NCBI GenBank assembly: GCA_005502925.1
Contig: SCPD01000008.1
Location: 124,001-188,000 of the forward strand
Source: Rhizobiales bacterium Y(2018)
Lineage (GTDB): Bacteria; Pseudomonadota; Alphaproteobacteria; Rhizobiales; Aestuariivirgaceae
Direction: 5' to 3'
DNA: 64,000 nt
Made by a program: the position numbers and the translations under genes. Shown here piece by piece: positions 63,140 to 64,000 of this stretch (its first letter is position 1; each line of letters opens with the position of its first letter). The notes below the pieces were generated by a model. It saw nothing but the letters and a program-made list of their open reading frames with translations, was not told where the DNA came from and did not search any database.

Positions 63140-64000
63140 ATGAAGAGCGATAGAGTTGAATCACAGGCCACCAGTCCGCTGCTTGAGGCGCATGCCCGAT
63201 TGCGTGAAGCTGAGAAGCTGAGGCAGGCCAAGGCATTGGATGAGGCACAAGCCATTTGCGCGCAGCTGCTCAAGGCGCATCCGGACTATGTCGGCGCGCT
63301 GCAGACCCTTGGTCTCATCCATGCTGACCGACGTGAGCACGAAGCCGCGCGTCAGCACCTGAGCCGCGCGGCGATGCTCAGTCCCAGGGACTGGAAAATC
63401 CTGACGGCGCTCGCCGGCACCTATCTCAAGCTGGGGGCGCGCGAGATGGCCATGAGGACGCTTGAGCACGCGCAAAAACTCAAGCCGGGCGATGCCAGCG
63501 TCGTCGCGACTCTCGCCGAGATCTACCGCGAGGAGCGCGAATACGAGCTGGCCTGCTCGGCCTATCAGCAGGCCTATGCCCTCGACCCGTCTTTGAAGGC
63601 CATGCGGACAGGCCTCGGTTGGAGCCTGACGCATCTCGGGCGGCTGGACGAGGCGGCGCAAGTATTTCTGTCGCTCGCCCGCGACAATCCGCAAGACCGC
63701 GCGGCGCTGGTGGCGATCAGCCAGTTGCCGGCGAGCATTGTCGATCTGAACGTCCTGGAACGCCTCGATGAGCTTCGTCCTTCCAGCGGAAAGGGAGGCG
63801 AGGAACTGGATGCCACGATCGGCTTTGCGCGCGCCGCGGCCCTCGACCGCGCCGGACGACATCCCGAGGCGTGGAATGCGCTCGAGGAAGCCAATAAGCA
63901 GGTCTCCAGGGCGCTTGCCGACAACGCCAGCAAGGAAGAAGAGTCACGCAGCCGACATCTCGACTACCTGAAGCGGCTGAATGACCAGGCCACCAAGTTG
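63140..64000 (+). CDS. TPR-repeat protein, 3' end off the window
   Basis: The frame opens at ATG 63140 and stays open for 287 codons to the edge. The visible part has at least four tetratricopeptide-type repeats, for example KALDEAQAICAQLLKAHPDYV, HEAARQHLSRAAMLSPRDW, AMRTLEHAQKLKPGDASV and YELACSAYQQAYALDPSL, with acidic and basic helices after. In alphaproteobacteria similar N-termini precede sulfotransferase domains, but that part, if present, lies beyond the edge. It is divergent from the barrel gene by about 260 bases. Confidence 0.75.
   Translation, partial: MKSDRVESQATSPLLEAHARLREAEKLRQAKALDEAQAICAQLLKAHPDYVGALQTLGLIHADRREHEAARQHLSRAAMLSPRDWKILTALAGTYLKLGAREMAMRTLEHAQKLKPGDASVVATLAEIYREEREYELACSAYQQAYALDPSLKAMRTGLGWSLTHLGRLDEAAQVFLSLARDNPQDRAALVAISQLPASIVDLNVLERLDELRPSSGKGGEELDATIGFARAAALDRAGRHPEAWNALEEANKQVSRALADNASKEEESRSRHLDYLKRLNDQATKL

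Overview
The window reads as one continuous chromosomal piece of a high-G+C alphaproteobacterium, most likely Hyphomicrobiales (Rhizobiales). The reasons are the alphaproteobacterial-type histidyl-tRNA synthetase next to hisZ and a short hisG, the groES-groEL operon under a CIRCE element, an Omp25/31-like barrel, SxtJ/carbamoyltransferase genes, and palindromic intergenic repeats of rhizobial type. I cannot name the genus. No tRNA, rRNA, CRISPR array, insertion sequence or phage gene was seen.

Region 1 (1-19.4 kb) is a cell-surface or secreted polysaccharide locus. It holds a truncated ABC exporter, two sulfotransferases, a 2OG-Fe(II) oxygenase-like protein, two glycosyltransferases and a SxtJ/DUF5989/carbamoyltransferase unit. 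A six-gene operon (rfbF, rfbG, an RmlC-like epimerase, a methylase, a DegT aminotransferase and a CmcI-like methyltransferase) should make a CDP-linked modified 6-deoxy sugar. A divergent pair, a SAM methyltransferase on the minus strand and an APH/WbdD-like kinase-fold protein on the plus strand, occurs twice (3.3-5.7 kb and 17.1-19.4 kb) and brackets the sugar genes. This duplicated pair is the strongest candidate for an undescribed system: a possible split kinase plus methyltransferase that caps or decorates a glycan.

Region 2 (19.4-34.4 kb) is an ELM1-family gene followed by two- and three-carbon acid metabolism. It has a glycerate kinase, a glcD-glcE-(SGNH hydrolase)-glcF-malate synthase operon running leftward, and lutA, lutB, lutC with three trailing genes ending in a fumarylacetoacetate-hydrolase family enzyme running rightward. 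Together these could convert glycolate through glyoxylate to malate, phosphorylate glycerate and oxidise L-lactate.

Region 3 (34.4-46 kb) has a phosphate pair (PstS-like protein plus Na/Pi cotransporter) behind a probable Pho box, the hisS-hisZ-hisG operon, msrQ overlapping hisG tail to tail, a GAF-LytTR regulator and a large autotransporter.

Region 4 (46-64 kb) contains a MacAB-like efflux operon, two tandem paralogous small membrane proteins, an EmrAB-like pump divergent from its TetR regulator with two palindromic operators, an ETR-like reductase, a TPR protein, an SDR-DoxX-like fusion with a DUF2269 protein, a DeoR regulator with four 10-bp-phased repeats in its promoter, groES-groEL, an outer-membrane barrel, and a TPR protein that runs off the right edge.
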